A stretch of 64,000 bases of DNA, taken from Betaproteobacteria bacterium. Its GTDB lineage: Bacteria > Pseudomonadota > Gammaproteobacteria > Burkholderiales > Casimicrobiaceae. Below are positions 51,641-61,857 of this stretch, piece by piece. How positions within the stretch are numbered: the stretch's first letter is position 1; each line of letters begins with the position of its first letter. The stretch spans positions 1 to 64,000 of the forward strand of contig JADKKQ010000007.1 in the NCBI GenBank assembly GCA_016720425.1, given 5' to 3'. Below the pieces are notes generated by a model. It was not told the origin of the DNA. It ran no database searches and saw only the letters and a program-made list of their open reading frames with translations. Position numbers and translations under genes: made by a program.

Positions 51641-54480
51641 TCAGGTTCGGTACCAGGTTCCTCGCCAGCCGCGTGGCGTGGCGGGTCGTCGCCCTGTTCG
51701 TCGTGGCGGCACTGGTGCCGCTGGCGCTGATGGTGGCGCTGTCCTTGTCCTACGTGCGCGACACGCTGATGGACCAGGGCCAGCAGCGCCTTGCCGGCAG
51801 TGCGAAGGCCTACGGCATGGACGTGATCGCCCGGATGCTGGACGCGAGCGACCTGGTCGAGCACGCGGTCGACGCGGGAGTCGACCCCAAGGACGTGTTC
51901 CACGCCACGCAGCCGTTTCGTTCGCTGACCCTCGCCGACCCCGACGGCGCGTTCCCGCAGCGTCTTGGTCCGACGCTCGTCGTCACCCTGACCGAAGCCC
52001 AGCGCAAGCGCCTCGAAGCCGGGCAGCGCGTGGCCCATGTTGAACCGCAGACCGAACAGGCCGCGGCCGCGGTCGTCGTCGTGGTTCCCGTCGGCCGTCC
52101 CGATCGTCGCCGCTGGGCCTATGCCGAACTCAACCCCGCCTACCTCTGGGGCGACCTCGCCGCCTGGCCGACCGCCATGCAGTTCTGCGTCGCCGAGTGG
52201 AGTTCGCTGGCGCCGATCTTCTGCGCGGGCGCCGTGCCGGAGGCGGCGATGCGCGCCGACCGCGGGCAGCCCGCGCGGTCGGCGAGGGAGCCGATCGCCT
52301 GGGAGGCCGACGGCGCGCGCCAGCGTTCGGCGACCTGGGGGCTGTTCCTGAACGTCGAGTTCGGCACCGGCGACTGGATCGTGGTCGCGACGCTGCCCGA
52401 AGCGGAACTGCTGCGACCCGCGGTCGCGTTCAAGGGGGTGTTCCTCCCCGTCGCCGCGCTCGCGCTGCTGGTCGTCGTCTGGCTGAGCCTGCGGCTGATC
52501 CGGTCGACGCTGACGCCGCTGGAGCAGCTGACCCGGGCCACGCGACGCGTCGTCGCGCACGATTTCGGCTCCCGCGTGGAGATCACGCGCGACGACGAGT
52601 TCGGCGAACTGGCGAGCGCCTTCAACGCGATGACCCGCCGTCTCGGCAAGCAGTTCACCGCCCTGAACGCCATGGCGGAAATCGATCGTGAAATCCTCTC
52701 CTCCCGCGACCTGGAGCGCGTCGTGCTGACCGCGTTGCGGCACCTGCATCACCTGGTGCCGGCACAGGCGATCGGCGTCGTGCTCCTCGACCAGGACAAC
52801 GGGTCGCTCGCCAGGACGAGTTTCGCGGCGTGCCGCCGCCCGGAGGACGTGACCACGGTGCGCATTCCCGTTGGCGCCGACGACGCCGCATTGCTGCGGC
52901 AGAGCCCGGCGGGGACCTGGTTCCCGGCGACGGAGCCGTGCCCGGAATGCATCCGTGTCGTGCTTTCCTCGTCCGCCCAGGCGGCTTTCGCCTACCCGAT
53001 CGAGTGGCGCGAGGCGCTGTGCGGCAGCCTGGTCTTCGCCGTCGACGCACCGACGTCGCTGACCGAGGACGAGCTCGCCCAGGTGCGCGAGGCCGCCGCG
53101 CGGATGGCGGTCGCGGTTTCCTCGGCGTGGCGCGATGCCCAGCTCTATCGCCAGGCGCACTTCGACGCGTTGACGGGCTTGCCCAATCGGCCGTTGTTCC
53201 TGGACCGGCTGTCGCAGGAGATCGCGCACTGCCAGCGGGACGACACGCGCTTCAGCCTGCTGTTCATCGACCTCGACCACTTCAAGAAGATCAACGACAC
53301 GCAGGGACACTCCCGCGGCGACGCCGTCCTGGTCGAAACGGCGCAACGGCTGCTGCGCTGCGTGCGCTCCTCCGACACGGTGGCGCGCCTGGGCGGCGAC
53401 GAGTTCACCATCTCGATCCGGCAAGCTGCGAACCAGGCCGAGGTCGGCCGCGTCGTGCAACAGGTGCTGTCCCGCCTGGCGGAGCCGTTCGACATCGACG
53501 GCCAGCAGAGCTACCTCGGCGCCAGCATCGGCATCGCCGCCTTCCCGCTCGACGGCGCGACGGCCGAGGAGCTGCTCAAGAACGCCGACACCGCGATGTA
53601 CCGGGCCAAGGCGAGCGGGCGCGGACAGGCGGTGTACTACCAGGAAACGATGAATCGCGAAGCGCGGGAGGTGGTCGCCCTCGAGCGCGAGCTGCACGTC
53701 GCCGTCGAGCGCCAGCAGTTCGAGCTGCATTACCAGCCGCAGATCGGGTTGCGCTCGGGGAACATCGTCGGGGCCGAAGCGCTGATCCGCTGGCGGCATC
53801 CGGAGCGCGGCCTGGTGTCCCCCGCGAAGTTCATCCCCGTGGCGGAGGAGTCCGAACTGATCGAGCGCATCGGCCGCTGGGCGCTGCGCGAGGCGTGCGA
53901 GCAACTGCGGACGTCGCGCGCCCGGGGCATCGTCCTGCCCCGCGTCTCGGTGAACGTGTCGATCCGCCAGCTCTACCAGCCGGGGTTCGTCGAGACCGTG
54001 CATCAGACCCTGGAGCGGTTCGGCTGCGATCCGGGGTCGCTGGAGCTGGAGGTGACCGAGTCGATGCTGGCCGAGCGCGTGACCGAAGTGCAGGCGACCC
54101 TCGACCAGCTGAGCGCCCTCGGCGTGGCGCTGGCGCTCGACGACTTCGGGACCGGCTATGCGTCGCTCGCCTACCTGAGGGACCTGCCGATCCAGGTCGT
54201 GAAGATCGACCAGTCGTTCGTCCGCGGCCTGCCGTTCAACGAGGGATCGGTGACGATCGTCCGCGCGATGATCGCGATGTCGCACGCCCTCGGCAAGACG
54301 GTGACCGCCGAAGGGGTCGAGACCGAGGCCCAGCTCAACATGCTCCGCGCCCTCGACTGCGACACCGCACAGGGTTACCTGATTTCCAGGCCCGTCCCCG
54401 CGGCGGAGTTCGAAAGCTTCATGCGCAAGGCGAACCACGCCGAGCGCAACTTCGCGATGGCCGCGGCGGCGGGCGCCTAG
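51637..54480 (+). CDS. Membrane GGDEF-EAL cyclic-di-GMP enzyme with HAMP and GAF domains
   Basis: The 947-residue protein has TM1 (about 17-38), a periplasmic sensor domain (39-262), TM2 (264-287) and a HAMP domain (288-342). A GAF domain (about 350-500) precedes GGDEF (500-660) and EAL (680-935). The active site is RLGGDEFTIS near residue 586, with the product-inhibition site RSSD five residues before it. The EAL half has EALIRWRHP, ELEVTESML, DDFGTGYASLAYL, KIDQSFVRG and AEGVETEAQ, all catalytic positions intact. It can therefore make or degrade cyclic-di-GMP; which activity dominates is not predictable. The GTG start overlaps the pseudopilin stop by four bases. Confidence 0.93.
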   Translation: MIRFGTRFLASRVAWRVVALFVVAALVPLALMVALSLSYVRDTLMDQGQQRLAGSAKAYGMDVIARMLDASDLVEHAVDAGVDPKDVFHATQPFRSLTLADPDGAFPQRLGPTLVVTLTEAQRKRLEAGQRVAHVEPQTEQAAAAVVVVVPVGRPDRRRWAYAELNPAYLWGDLAAWPTAMQFCVAEWSSLAPIFCAGAVPEAAMRADRGQPARSAREPIAWEADGARQRSATWGLFLNVEFGTGDWIVVATLPEAELLRPAVAFKGVFLPVAALALLVVVWLSLRLIRSTLTPLEQLTRATRRVVAHDFGSRVEITRDDEFGELASAFNAMTRRLGKQFTALNAMAEIDREILSSRDLERVVLTALRHLHHLVPAQAIGVVLLDQDNGSLARTSFAACRRPEDVTTVRIPVGADDAALLRQSPAGTWFPATEPCPECIRVVLSSSAQAAFAYPIEWREALCGSLVFAVDAPTSLTEDELAQVREAAARMAVAVSSAWRDAQLYRQAHFDALTGLPNRPLFLDRLSQEIAHCQRDDTRFSLLFIDLDHFKKINDTQGHSRGDAVLVETAQRLLRCVRSSDTVARLGGDEFTISIRQAANQAEVGRVVQQVLSRLAEPFDIDGQQSYLGASIGIAAFPLDGATAEELLKNADTAMYRAKASGRGQAVYYQETMNREAREVVALERELHVAVERQQFELHYQPQIGLRSGNIVGAEALIRWRHPERGLVSPAKFIPVAEESELIERIGRWALREACEQLRTSRARGIVLPRVSVNVSIRQLYQPGFVETVHQTLERFGCDPGSLELEVTESMLAERVTEVQATLDQLSALGVALALDDFGTGYASLAYLRDLPIQVVKIDQSFVRGLPFNEGSVTIVRAMIAMSHALGKTVTAEGVETEAQLNMLRALDCDTAQGYLISRPVPAAEFESFMRKANHAERNFAMAAAAGA

Positions 54481-55574
54481 CAGCCTGCCGCCGCGGCGAT
54501 CACGCCCCCGCCGAGGCAGGCCTCGCCGTCGTAGAGCACCAGGTATTGGCCCGGCGTCGGCGCCCACTGCGGCGCGGCGAACGTCGCGCCGCAGGTGCCG
54601 TCGCCCTCCAGCGTGACCGCGCAGGCCGCGTCGGGCATCCGGTAGCGGGTCTTGGCGCCGAGCGCCGCCAGCACCGCCGGCGACGGCGGCGCACCGGCGA
54701 TCCAGTGCAGCGCGTCGGCGCGCAGCTCGCTCCGGTACAGCAGCGGATGCTCGTGCCCCTGCACGACGATCAGCACGTTGCGCGCGAGATCCTTGCCGGC
54801 GACGAACCAGGGCAGGTCGCCGCGGTCGCGCGTGCCGCCGATCCCCAGCCCCTGCCGCTGGCCCAGCGTGTAGTAGGCGAGGCCGGAGTGGCCGCCGACG
54901 ACCTGGCCGTCGGGCGTTTCGATCGCCCCGGGCACGCGCGGCAGATAGCGGGCGAGGAAGTCGCGGAACGGGCGCTCGCCGATGAAGCAGATGCCGGTCG
55001 AGTCCTTCTTCGCCCAGGTCGGAATCCCCTCGCGCCGCGCGATCGCGCGCACGTCGCGCTTCGGCATCTCGCCCAGCGGAAAGAGCACCGGCGCGAGCTG
55101 CGCCTGCGTCAGCCGGTGCAGGAAATAGCTCTGGTCCTTGGTGGCGTCGATCGCCTTCAGCAGCGCCACCCGTTCGCCGTCGCGGCGGACGCGGGCGTAG
55201 TGGCCGGTGGCGATGAAGTCGGCGCCCAGCCCCCGCGCGTGCTCGAGAAACGCGCGGAACTTGATCTCGCTGTTGCAGAGCACGTCCGGATTCGGCGTGC
55301 GCCCCGCCGCGTAGTCGCGCAGGAAATGCGCGAACACCCGCTCGCGGTACTCGGCCGCGAAGTTGACCGCCTCGAGCTCGATGCCGACGATGTCGGCGAC
55401 CGCCGCGGCGTCGACCAGGTCGACGCGCGACGTGCAGTATTCCTCGGTGTCGTCGTCCTCCCAGTTCTTCATGAACAGGCCGACCACCTCGTAGCCCTGC
55501 TGCTTCAGCAGCCATGCCGCGACCGACGAGTCGACGCCGCCGGACATGCCGACGATCACCTTCTGCCGCCGCAT
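54477..55574 (-). CDS. mnmA: tRNA 2-thiouridylase MnmA
   Basis: MnmA adds sulfur to U34 of tRNA-Lys, -Glu and -Gln. The 365-residue enzyme has the PP-loop VGMSGGVDSSVAAWLL and the catalytic cysteines in NPDVLCNSEIKF (near residue 104) and STGICFIGERPF (near 200). It ends with a beta-barrel domain. The ATG at 55574 shares one base with the nudix stop. Its 3' end overlaps the convergent GGDEF-EAL stop by four bases. Confidence 0.97.
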   Translation of the reverse strand: MRRQKVIVGMSGGVDSSVAAWLLKQQGYEVVGLFMKNWEDDDTEEYCTSRVDLVDAAAVADIVGIELEAVNFAAEYRERVFAHFLRDYAAGRTPNPDVLCNSEIKFRAFLEHARGLGADFIATGHYARVRRDGERVALLKAIDATKDQSYFLHRLTQAQLAPVLFPLGEMPKRDVRAIARREGIPTWAKKDSTGICFIGERPFRDFLARYLPRVPGAIETPDGQVVGGHSGLAYYTLGQRQGLGIGGTRDRGDLPWFVAGKDLARNVLIVVQGHEHPLLYRSELRADALHWIAGAPPSPAVLAALGAKTRYRMPDAACAVTLEGDGTCGATFAAPQWAPTPGQYLVLYDGEACLGGGVIAAAAGC

Positions 55575-56038
55575 CACGTTGCCACGTCGGCGATGAAATC
55601 CAGCGGATACCGGCGTCCCGCCAGAAAGTCGTCGACGCAACGCATCACCAGCGGGCTGCGGTGGCGTGCGCGACAGGCGAAGAGCTCGGCCGGGGAGAGC
55701 CACAGCGCGCGCAGGATGCCCGCATCGAGCGGGCGCTCGCGGTCGTGGGCGACGAGGTCGGCGGCATAGGCGAAGCGGATGAACGTCGCGCCGGTTTCCG
55801 GGGCCTGCCAGCGATAGATGCCGATCAGCGCCGTCGGACGAACGTGACGGCCGGTTTCCTCGAGGGTTTCGCGAATCGCGGCCTCGACGAGGGTCTCGCC
55901 GGCCTCCAGGTGGCCCGCGGGCTGGTTGATGCGCCGCCCCCCCGCCCCTGTCTCCTCCTCGACGACCAGGAACGCGCCGTCGCGGACGACGAGCGTCGCG
56001 ACGGTGGCGGCGGGCCGGGAGAGATCGGGTTCGCGCAT
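55574..56038 (-). CDS. Nudix hydrolase
   Basis: The 154-residue protein has the complete Nudix box GHLEAGETLVEAAIRETLEETG (positions about 42-63; GX5EX7REUXEEXG). It resembles NudJ-type phosphatases that remove phosphate from thiamine pyrophosphate precursors or nucleoside di- and triphosphates. Placement directly before mnmA is the same as nudJ-mnmA in enterobacteria, which supports a NudJ-like role. It ends with a one-base overlap with mnmA. Confidence 0.9.
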   Translation of the reverse strand: MREPDLSRPAATVATLVVRDGAFLVVEEETGAGGRRINQPAGHLEAGETLVEAAIRETLEETGRHVRPTALIGIYRWQAPETGATFIRFAYAADLVAHDRERPLDAGILRALWLSPAELFACRARHRSPLVMRCVDDFLAGRRYPLDFIADVAT

Positions 56039-56094
56039 GCGGGGTCGTGCCGAGGCGACGCGCAGGATAAGTCGCGCGGGTCGCCGCCGTAAAG

Positions 56095-56128
56095 GAAAAA
56101 AAAGGCAGGGGACTTGCGGCCCCTGCCT
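56095..56128 (-). terminator. Intrinsic terminator of the Lys/Ala-rich protein gene
   Basis: On the minus strand GGCAGGGGC (56127 downward) pairs with its complement ending near 56104 around a short loop, followed by eight or more T. It lies 20-50 nt after the stop at 56151, before the nudix gene. Confidence 0.85.
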
Positions 56129-56150
56129 CGCTGCGACGGGTTGGAACCCG

Positions 56151-56570
56151 TTACTTCTTCGGCGCTTCGGGCGCCTTGGCAGCGGGCGCCGGGGCGGCGG
56201 CAGGCGCCGCGGCGGCCGGTGCCGGCGCGGGCTTGGCAGCGGCGGGAGCCGCAGCGGTCTTCATCGTCTTCGCTTCCTTGGCAGCCTTTTCCTTCGCTGC
56301 CTTTTCTTCCTTCACGGCCTTCTGCTTGGCAGCCTTTTCTTCCTTGGCGGCCTTGTCCTTGGCGGCCTTTTCTTCCTTTGCCTTGGCCTTGTCCGTCGCG
56401 GCGGGTGCCTTGGCGGCAGCCGGTGCGGGCGCGGCGGCGGCCGGCGCGGGGGCGGCGGCGGCCGGAGCTGCCTTCGGGGCAGCGGCCGGAGCGGCGGCGG
56501 GAGCAGCGGTCTGGGCGACGGCAACCGACGCGAACGCACCGGCGATCAGGGCAACGAGAAGCTTGTTCAT
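56151..56570 (-). CDS. Exported Lys/Ala/Pro-rich low-complexity protein
   Basis: The 139-residue protein has a clear signal peptide (MNKLLVALIAGAFASVAVAQ). The mature part is then almost only Ala, Pro, Lys and Glu: Ala/Pro-rich flanks (about 21-55 and 105-139) and a central Lys/Glu/Ala block (about 58-103) with repeated EEKAAKxKAAK words. That block would form a charged helix or coiled coil resembling histone H1 tails or acid-shock proteins. A good ribosome site AAGGAAAT precedes the ATG and an intrinsic terminator follows, so it is a single-gene unit. Function is unknown. Confidence 0.75.
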   Translation of the reverse strand: MNKLLVALIAGAFASVAVAQTAAPAAAPAAAPKAAPAAAAPAPAAAAPAPAAAKAPAATDKAKAKEEKAAKDKAAKEEKAAKQKAVKEEKAAKEKAAKEAKTMKTAAAPAAAKPAPAPAAAAPAAAPAPAAKAPEAPKK

Positions 56571-57009
56571 GACGAATTTCCTTGAGTTGGGTACGACTTC
56601 AGTGGTGGGACAAAAATGACGGCAAAAACATGTAACACCTGGCAAATGAACGCAAATCAAGAGAATGACCCGCATTGTCGCGATGCCTGCCCTGCGGCGT
56701 CCTGCTGCGGCGCGTCACCGGATCGCCACCCTCGCGCTGCGCGCGCAGAGGGCATGCGACCGGACGAGCACTCCGGCGATCAGGGGCCATCGGGAGTTGG
56801 TCCACCGTCGCGGAAGCGACGGAGGGACAATCGGCGGCGTCTTTCTCGGGTGTCGCGGCCAATAACGCCAGCCACCGAAGGACGGTTGACACATCCGCTT
56901 ACAAGCGGCATGGGATTGACCGCAAAACCTTGATCTGGCGCAAGGTTTCGGGCTTGGGCGGTGGCGTGCGCCGCCTTCGGCCCGCCCGTCGGCCGCCGTG
57001 CCGACCGGA
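56571..57009. other. Intergenic region upstream of the Lys/Ala-rich gene
   Basis: About 440 bases between the hda stop and the Lys/Ala-rich gene start. The part near 56600-56680 is AT-richer than its surroundings and probably carries that gene's promoter, but no clear -35/-10 pair was found. The rest holds no supported gene. Confidence 0.5.
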
Positions 57010-57702
57010 CTACAACCGCGTTTCCCCCTGCAACCAGGCGCGCAGCAACGGCAGGGTGATCGGCCGTTTGGCGGCCAACGACTTCCGGTCCAGCGCCTCC
57101 AGCGTCGCCAACAGCGTGGTCATGTCCCTACGGCCGTGCGCCAGCAGATAGGCGATGACCTCGTCGCTCAGGCCGAAGCCCCGCTGCCGGGCCCAGGCGA
57201 TCAGCGCGGCGGGCTTGCCGGCATCGTCCAGCGGCAGGACCTCCTGGACGGCACCCCAGCCCAGGCGGCTGCGGAGGTCGGCGCGCAACGGCAGCGCAGC
57301 CGGGGAAACCGCGCTGGCGACCACCAGCCGGCCGCCCGCGGCGCGCAGGACGTTGAACAGCGTGAACAGCCGGGCCTGGGCGTCGGCGCCAGCCGTCTCG
57401 ACGTTGTCGACGGCGACCAGCGCGTGACGCCCAAGCAGGTCGGGATCCGCCGCGGCGAGCGCCCCCGGGGTATCGAACAGCGCCGCCTGGGCGCCGCGCG
57501 CGCGGACGGCGGCGACGACTGCGCGCAGCAGATGCGACTTGCCGGCGCCGGGCGCGCCCCAGAGCAGGAAGCCGGTGTCCCCCGCGCCTCCCGCCGCCAC
57601 CGCACGCAGCGCGGCCACCAGCTCGGCGTTGCGCCCGGCGACGAAATTGTCGAAGGTCGCCGGCGCGGGGCCGGCCAGCTCCAGGATCAGCTGCTCGGTC
57701 AT
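57010..57702 (-). CDS. hda: DnaA regulatory inactivator Hda
   Basis: Hda works with the sliding clamp to hydrolyse DnaA-bound ATP after initiation. The 230-residue protein is a DnaA-like AAA+ domain with an N-terminal clamp-binding motif in TEQLILEL. Walker A is GAPGAGKSHLL, Walker B ALVAVDNVE, and the arginine-finger region is LRSRLGWG. Start ATG at 57702. It lies 7 nt after the PerM gene on the same strand; that pair diverging from purM is a standard betaproteobacterial layout. Confidence 0.92.
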   Translation of the reverse strand: MTEQLILELAGPAPATFDNFVAGRNAELVAALRAVAAGGAGDTGFLLWGAPGAGKSHLLRAVVAAVRARGAQAALFDTPGALAAADPDLLGRHALVAVDNVETAGADAQARLFTLFNVLRAAGGRLVVASAVSPAALPLRADLRSRLGWGAVQEVLPLDDAGKPAALIAWARQRGFGLSDEVIAYLLAHGRRDMTTLLATLEALDRKSLAAKRPITLPLLRAWLQGETRL

Positions 57703-57709
57703 CGCCGCG

Positions 57710-58849
57710 TCAGGCCTCGCGATAGATCGGCGATTCCACATAGGCGGCGCGCAGGCGCCGCAGCCCCACCAGCAGCGCCGCCGACACCGGCAGCGCCAGC
57801 AGGACGCCGGCGAAGCCGAACAGCTGCCCGAAGGCCAGCAGCGCGAAGATGACCGCCAGCGGATGCAGGCCGATGCGGTCGCCGACGAGATAGGGGATCA
57901 GCACGTAGTTCTCGAGCAATTGCCCGATGCCGTAGACGGCGAGCACCGCAGCGAAGCCCGGCCAACCCGACCACTGCAGCAGCGCCGCGAGGATCCCCAG
58001 GACGAAGCCGAGGCCGAAGCCGACATAGGGAATGAACACCAGCAGGCCGGTGAGGATGCCGATCGGCAGCGCGAACTTGAGGCCGACCACCGACAGCGCG
58101 ACGACGTAGTAGGCGGCGAGCGAGAGCATCACCAGCGACTGGCCGCGGAGGAACTCGGCCAGCACGTTGTCGATGTCGGTCGCCATGCCGCGCACCAGCG
58201 GCAGCCAGCGGCGCGGGATCAGCTCGTCGATGCGGGCCACCAGCAGGTTCCAGTCGCGCAGCAGGTAGAACATGACGACCGGGATCAGCGCGAGGTTGAC
58301 GATCACCGACAGCAGCACCAGGCCGCCGGTGCGCACGCCGGCGAGCAGCCGCCCGCCCAGCTCGCGCACGCTCTCGATGTTCTCGGTCGCGAGCTCCTTC
58401 AGCGTGGCGAGGTCGAACTGCACCGAGATGCCGAGATACTCGTTGAGCCGCGGGGCGACGTGGGCGGTGAAGAGGTTGACGAGGTCCGGCAGTCGACGCA
58501 ACAGCATCGTCATCTCCGCCTGCACCAGCGGCACGACGACGAACACCAGCGCCAGCACCGCCAGCGACATCACCACCACGGCGACCAGCGTGCCCAGCAT
58601 CCGCGGCATGCCGACGCGCGCGCAGCGGACGACGATGGGGTTGCCGAGATACGCGAGGATCGCGCCGATCAGGAACGGCGTCAGCACCGGCCCCAGCCAG
58701 TGCAGCGCGGCGGCGAAGACCAGCGCGGCACCGGCGACCCACAGGTACTGGCGCGGCGCGATCGGATGCCCGGCACGCGGCGCGGGGGCGTCCGCCACGG
58801 CTGCCGGGGACGGCGCCGGCACATCGGGGGAGGGTCGGGGTGGCTGCAT
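57710..58849 (-). CDS. perM: AI-2E/PerM-family membrane transporter
   Basis: The 379-residue protein has a Pro/Ala-rich N-terminus and about eight membrane helices of the UPF0118/AI-2E family. Typical segments are LTPFLIGAILAYLGNPIV, VMFYLLRDWN, GLLVFIPYVGFGLGFVLG and ENYVLIPYLVGDRIGLHPLAVIFALLAFG. Some members export autoinducer-2 and others act as sodium/proton antiporters, so the substrate is open. The start at 58849 is chosen since the long upstream open frame is antisense to purM/purN. Confidence 0.9.
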   Translation of the reverse strand: MQPPRPSPDVPAPSPAAVADAPAPRAGHPIAPRQYLWVAGAALVFAAALHWLGPVLTPFLIGAILAYLGNPIVVRCARVGMPRMLGTLVAVVVMSLAVLALVFVVVPLVQAEMTMLLRRLPDLVNLFTAHVAPRLNEYLGISVQFDLATLKELATENIESVRELGGRLLAGVRTGGLVLLSVIVNLALIPVVMFYLLRDWNLLVARIDELIPRRWLPLVRGMATDIDNVLAEFLRGQSLVMLSLAAYYVVALSVVGLKFALPIGILTGLLVFIPYVGFGLGFVLGILAALLQWSGWPGFAAVLAVYGIGQLLENYVLIPYLVGDRIGLHPLAVIFALLAFGQLFGFAGVLLALPVSAALLVGLRRLRAAYVESPIYREA

Positions 58850-58975
58850 TTCCGGTAAAATCGATGCCGAAGCGACGCACTGTACCGCGTTGGCCTTCAA
58901 CCGCTCAATCCTCGCGCCTCCGACCCTGGTGCGCCACGGGCCGCTTCGGGCCCACGAACTTCCCGGCCACGAACG

Positions 58976-60040
<1,065 letters not shown>

Positions 60041-60085
60041 TCCGGGCCCGGCGCGTCCCCGTCGGCCCCCGCCCGAGCACGCCCC

Positions 60086-60739
60086 TTGGCCCTGCCCCGC
60101 ATCACCGTCCTCATCTCCGGTCGCGGCTCGAACCTCGCGTCGCTGCTGGCGGCGGAAACGGCCGGGCGGCTGCACGGCACCGTCGGGACGGTGATCAGCA
60201 ATCGCGCCGATGCCGCCGGTCTCGCCGTGGCGCTGGCGCACGGCGCGCGGATCAACGTCGTCGACCACCGCGCGCACGCCGAGCGCGAGCGCTTCGACGC
60301 CGCGCTGGCCGCGGCGGTCGACGCCAGCCGACCCGACCTCGTGGTCCTGGCGGGATTCATGCGCATCCTCGGGCCGGGCTTCGTCGGTCGCTACCGCGAT
60401 CGCATGCTCAACATCCATCCGTCGCTGCTGCCCTGCTATCCCGGGCTGCACACGCATCGCCGGGCGCTGGAGGACGGCGCGCGCATCCACGGCTGCACCG
60501 TGCACTTCGTGACGGCGGATCTCGACCACGGTCCGATCGTCGGCCAGGCGGCGGTTCCGGTGCTGCCGGACGACGACGAGGCGACGCTGGCCGCGCGGGT
60601 GCTGGCGGCCGAGCACGCGCTGCTGCCCGCAGCGGTGCGCGCGTTCTGCGAGGGCCGGCTGGCCATCGTCGGGCGGCGGGTTCGCGTCCGGGGCGAGCGC
60701 ACACCGGCCACGGCGGCGCTGTTCGTTCCCGCGGCCTAG
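60086..60739 (+). CDS. purN: Phosphoribosylglycinamide formyltransferase
   Basis: PurN transfers formyl from 10-formyl-THF to GAR, two steps before PurM. The 217-residue enzyme has RITVLISGRGSNLASLL, the catalytic Asn/His in RMLNIHPSLLPCYPGLHTH, and the catalytic Asp in TADLDHGPIVGQA. The likely start is TTG at 60086, since the phosphoribosyl loop follows closely and no ATG is nearby. It lies 45 nt after purM. Confidence 0.95.
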   Translation: MALPRITVLISGRGSNLASLLAAETAGRLHGTVGTVISNRADAAGLAVALAHGARINVVDHRAHAERERFDAALAAAVDASRPDLVVLAGFMRILGPGFVGRYRDRMLNIHPSLLPCYPGLHTHRRALEDGARIHGCTVHFVTADLDHGPIVGQAAVPVLPDDDEATLAARVLAAEHALLPAAVRAFCEGRLAIVGRRVRVRGERTPATAALFVPAA

Positions 60740-60786
60740 ACTCCGGCGCCGGGAACGCTGCGCCGCGTTGCCGCTCCAACCCTATC

Positions 60787-61857
60787 GTGCACCCGAACCT
60801 CGCCCTGGATCGTCCCCGCAGCGCCGGCGCGAAATGCGTCGGGTCGCCGCGCGTGCTGGTCGCGGCCGCAGCGCTGTCGCTGGCCGTGCACCTTGCCATG
60901 ACCCTGTGGCCGGTGGCGCTGCCGACCGACCCCGACAGCCCGCCGCTGCAGGCGACGATCACCGAAATGCCGCCACCGCCCACGCCCACGGCGGTCGCCG
61001 CGGCGCCGGCCCGGGCGAAACCCCGGCCGCGGCGCGCGGCGCCGCTGCCGGCGCCCGTCAGCGTCCCGGTGGTCGCCGCCGAACCGGAGCCCGAGACCAT
61101 CGCGCCCACGCCCGACGCGCTCGCCGCGGGGCCGGAACTGCCGCCCGAACCGCCGCAGCTCGCCGTCACCGAGCCGGCGGCGGCACCGGCGTCGACGCTC
61201 GACACGACGCTGCCGCCGCGGGTCGACCTCGTCTACAAGGCGTTCTTCGGCACGCAGGGATTCCTGATCGGCGAGGCGGTCTACCGCTTCGAGCACGCCG
61301 ACAACCAGTATCGGATCGCCACCGTCGGCGAGGCGCGCGGGCTCGCGGCGCTGCTGCTGCGCGGACAGGGCCGGCTGGAGAGCCGCGGCACGATCACGGC
61401 GCAGGGATTGCAGCCGCACGAGTTCAACGTCGAGCGCGGCAGCGCCGAGCGCCGGGAGACCGCGCTGTTCGACTGGGAAACCGGCATGGTGACGCTGCAC
61501 GACGCGAAGACCGAGGCGCTCGACCTGCCCACCTACGATCCGCTGGCCATCATGTGGCAGTTCTATTTCTCGCCGCCGACCGAAAGCCGCTTCGGCTTCG
61601 CCGTCGCCACGACGCGCCGGGTCGCGCGCTACCTGTTCACCCGCGAGGGCAGCGACCGCATCGCCTGGTCGGGCGGCGAGCTCGAGACCGAGCGCTGGCA
61701 CCGGGGCAGCGAGGACGGCAAGACCGAAGCGCTGGTCTGGCTCGCCCCGTCGCTCCACTACCTGCCCGTCAAGATGCGGGTCTCCAACACCGATCGCGGC
61801 ACCGTCGAAGCCCTGCTCGACTCGATTCGCGTCGACCAGAAACTGGCCCGACAATGA
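60787..61857 (+). CDS. DUF3108-family protein
   Basis: The 356-residue protein has an N-terminal membrane anchor (VLVAAAALSLAVHLAMTLW, about 18-36) and a Pro/Ala-rich TonB-like linker (about 50-135). The C-terminal DUF3108 domain starts near VDLVYKAFFGTQGFLIGEAVYRFEH. Function is unknown; the domain is probably periplasmic. A GTG at 60787 is the preferred start. Its stop overlaps the next ATG as ATGA. DUF3108 genes follow purN in many betaproteobacteria. Confidence 0.8.
   Translation: MHPNLALDRPRSAGAKCVGSPRVLVAAAALSLAVHLAMTLWPVALPTDPDSPPLQATITEMPPPPTPTAVAAAPARAKPRPRRAAPLPAPVSVPVVAAEPEPETIAPTPDALAAGPELPPEPPQLAVTEPAAAPASTLDTTLPPRVDLVYKAFFGTQGFLIGEAVYRFEHADNQYRIATVGEARGLAALLLRGQGRLESRGTITAQGLQPHEFNVERGSAERRETALFDWETGMVTLHDAKTEALDLPTYDPLAIMWQFYFSPPTESRFGFAVATTRRVARYLFTREGSDRIAWSGGELETERWHRGSEDGKTEALVWLAPSLHYLPVKMRVSNTDRGTVEALLDSIRVDQKLARQ

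Noticed and set aside
51520..55515. A 1331-residue minus-strand protein
   Set aside because: It lies antisense to the GGDEF-EAL gene and out of frame with mnmA; there is no recognisable domain.
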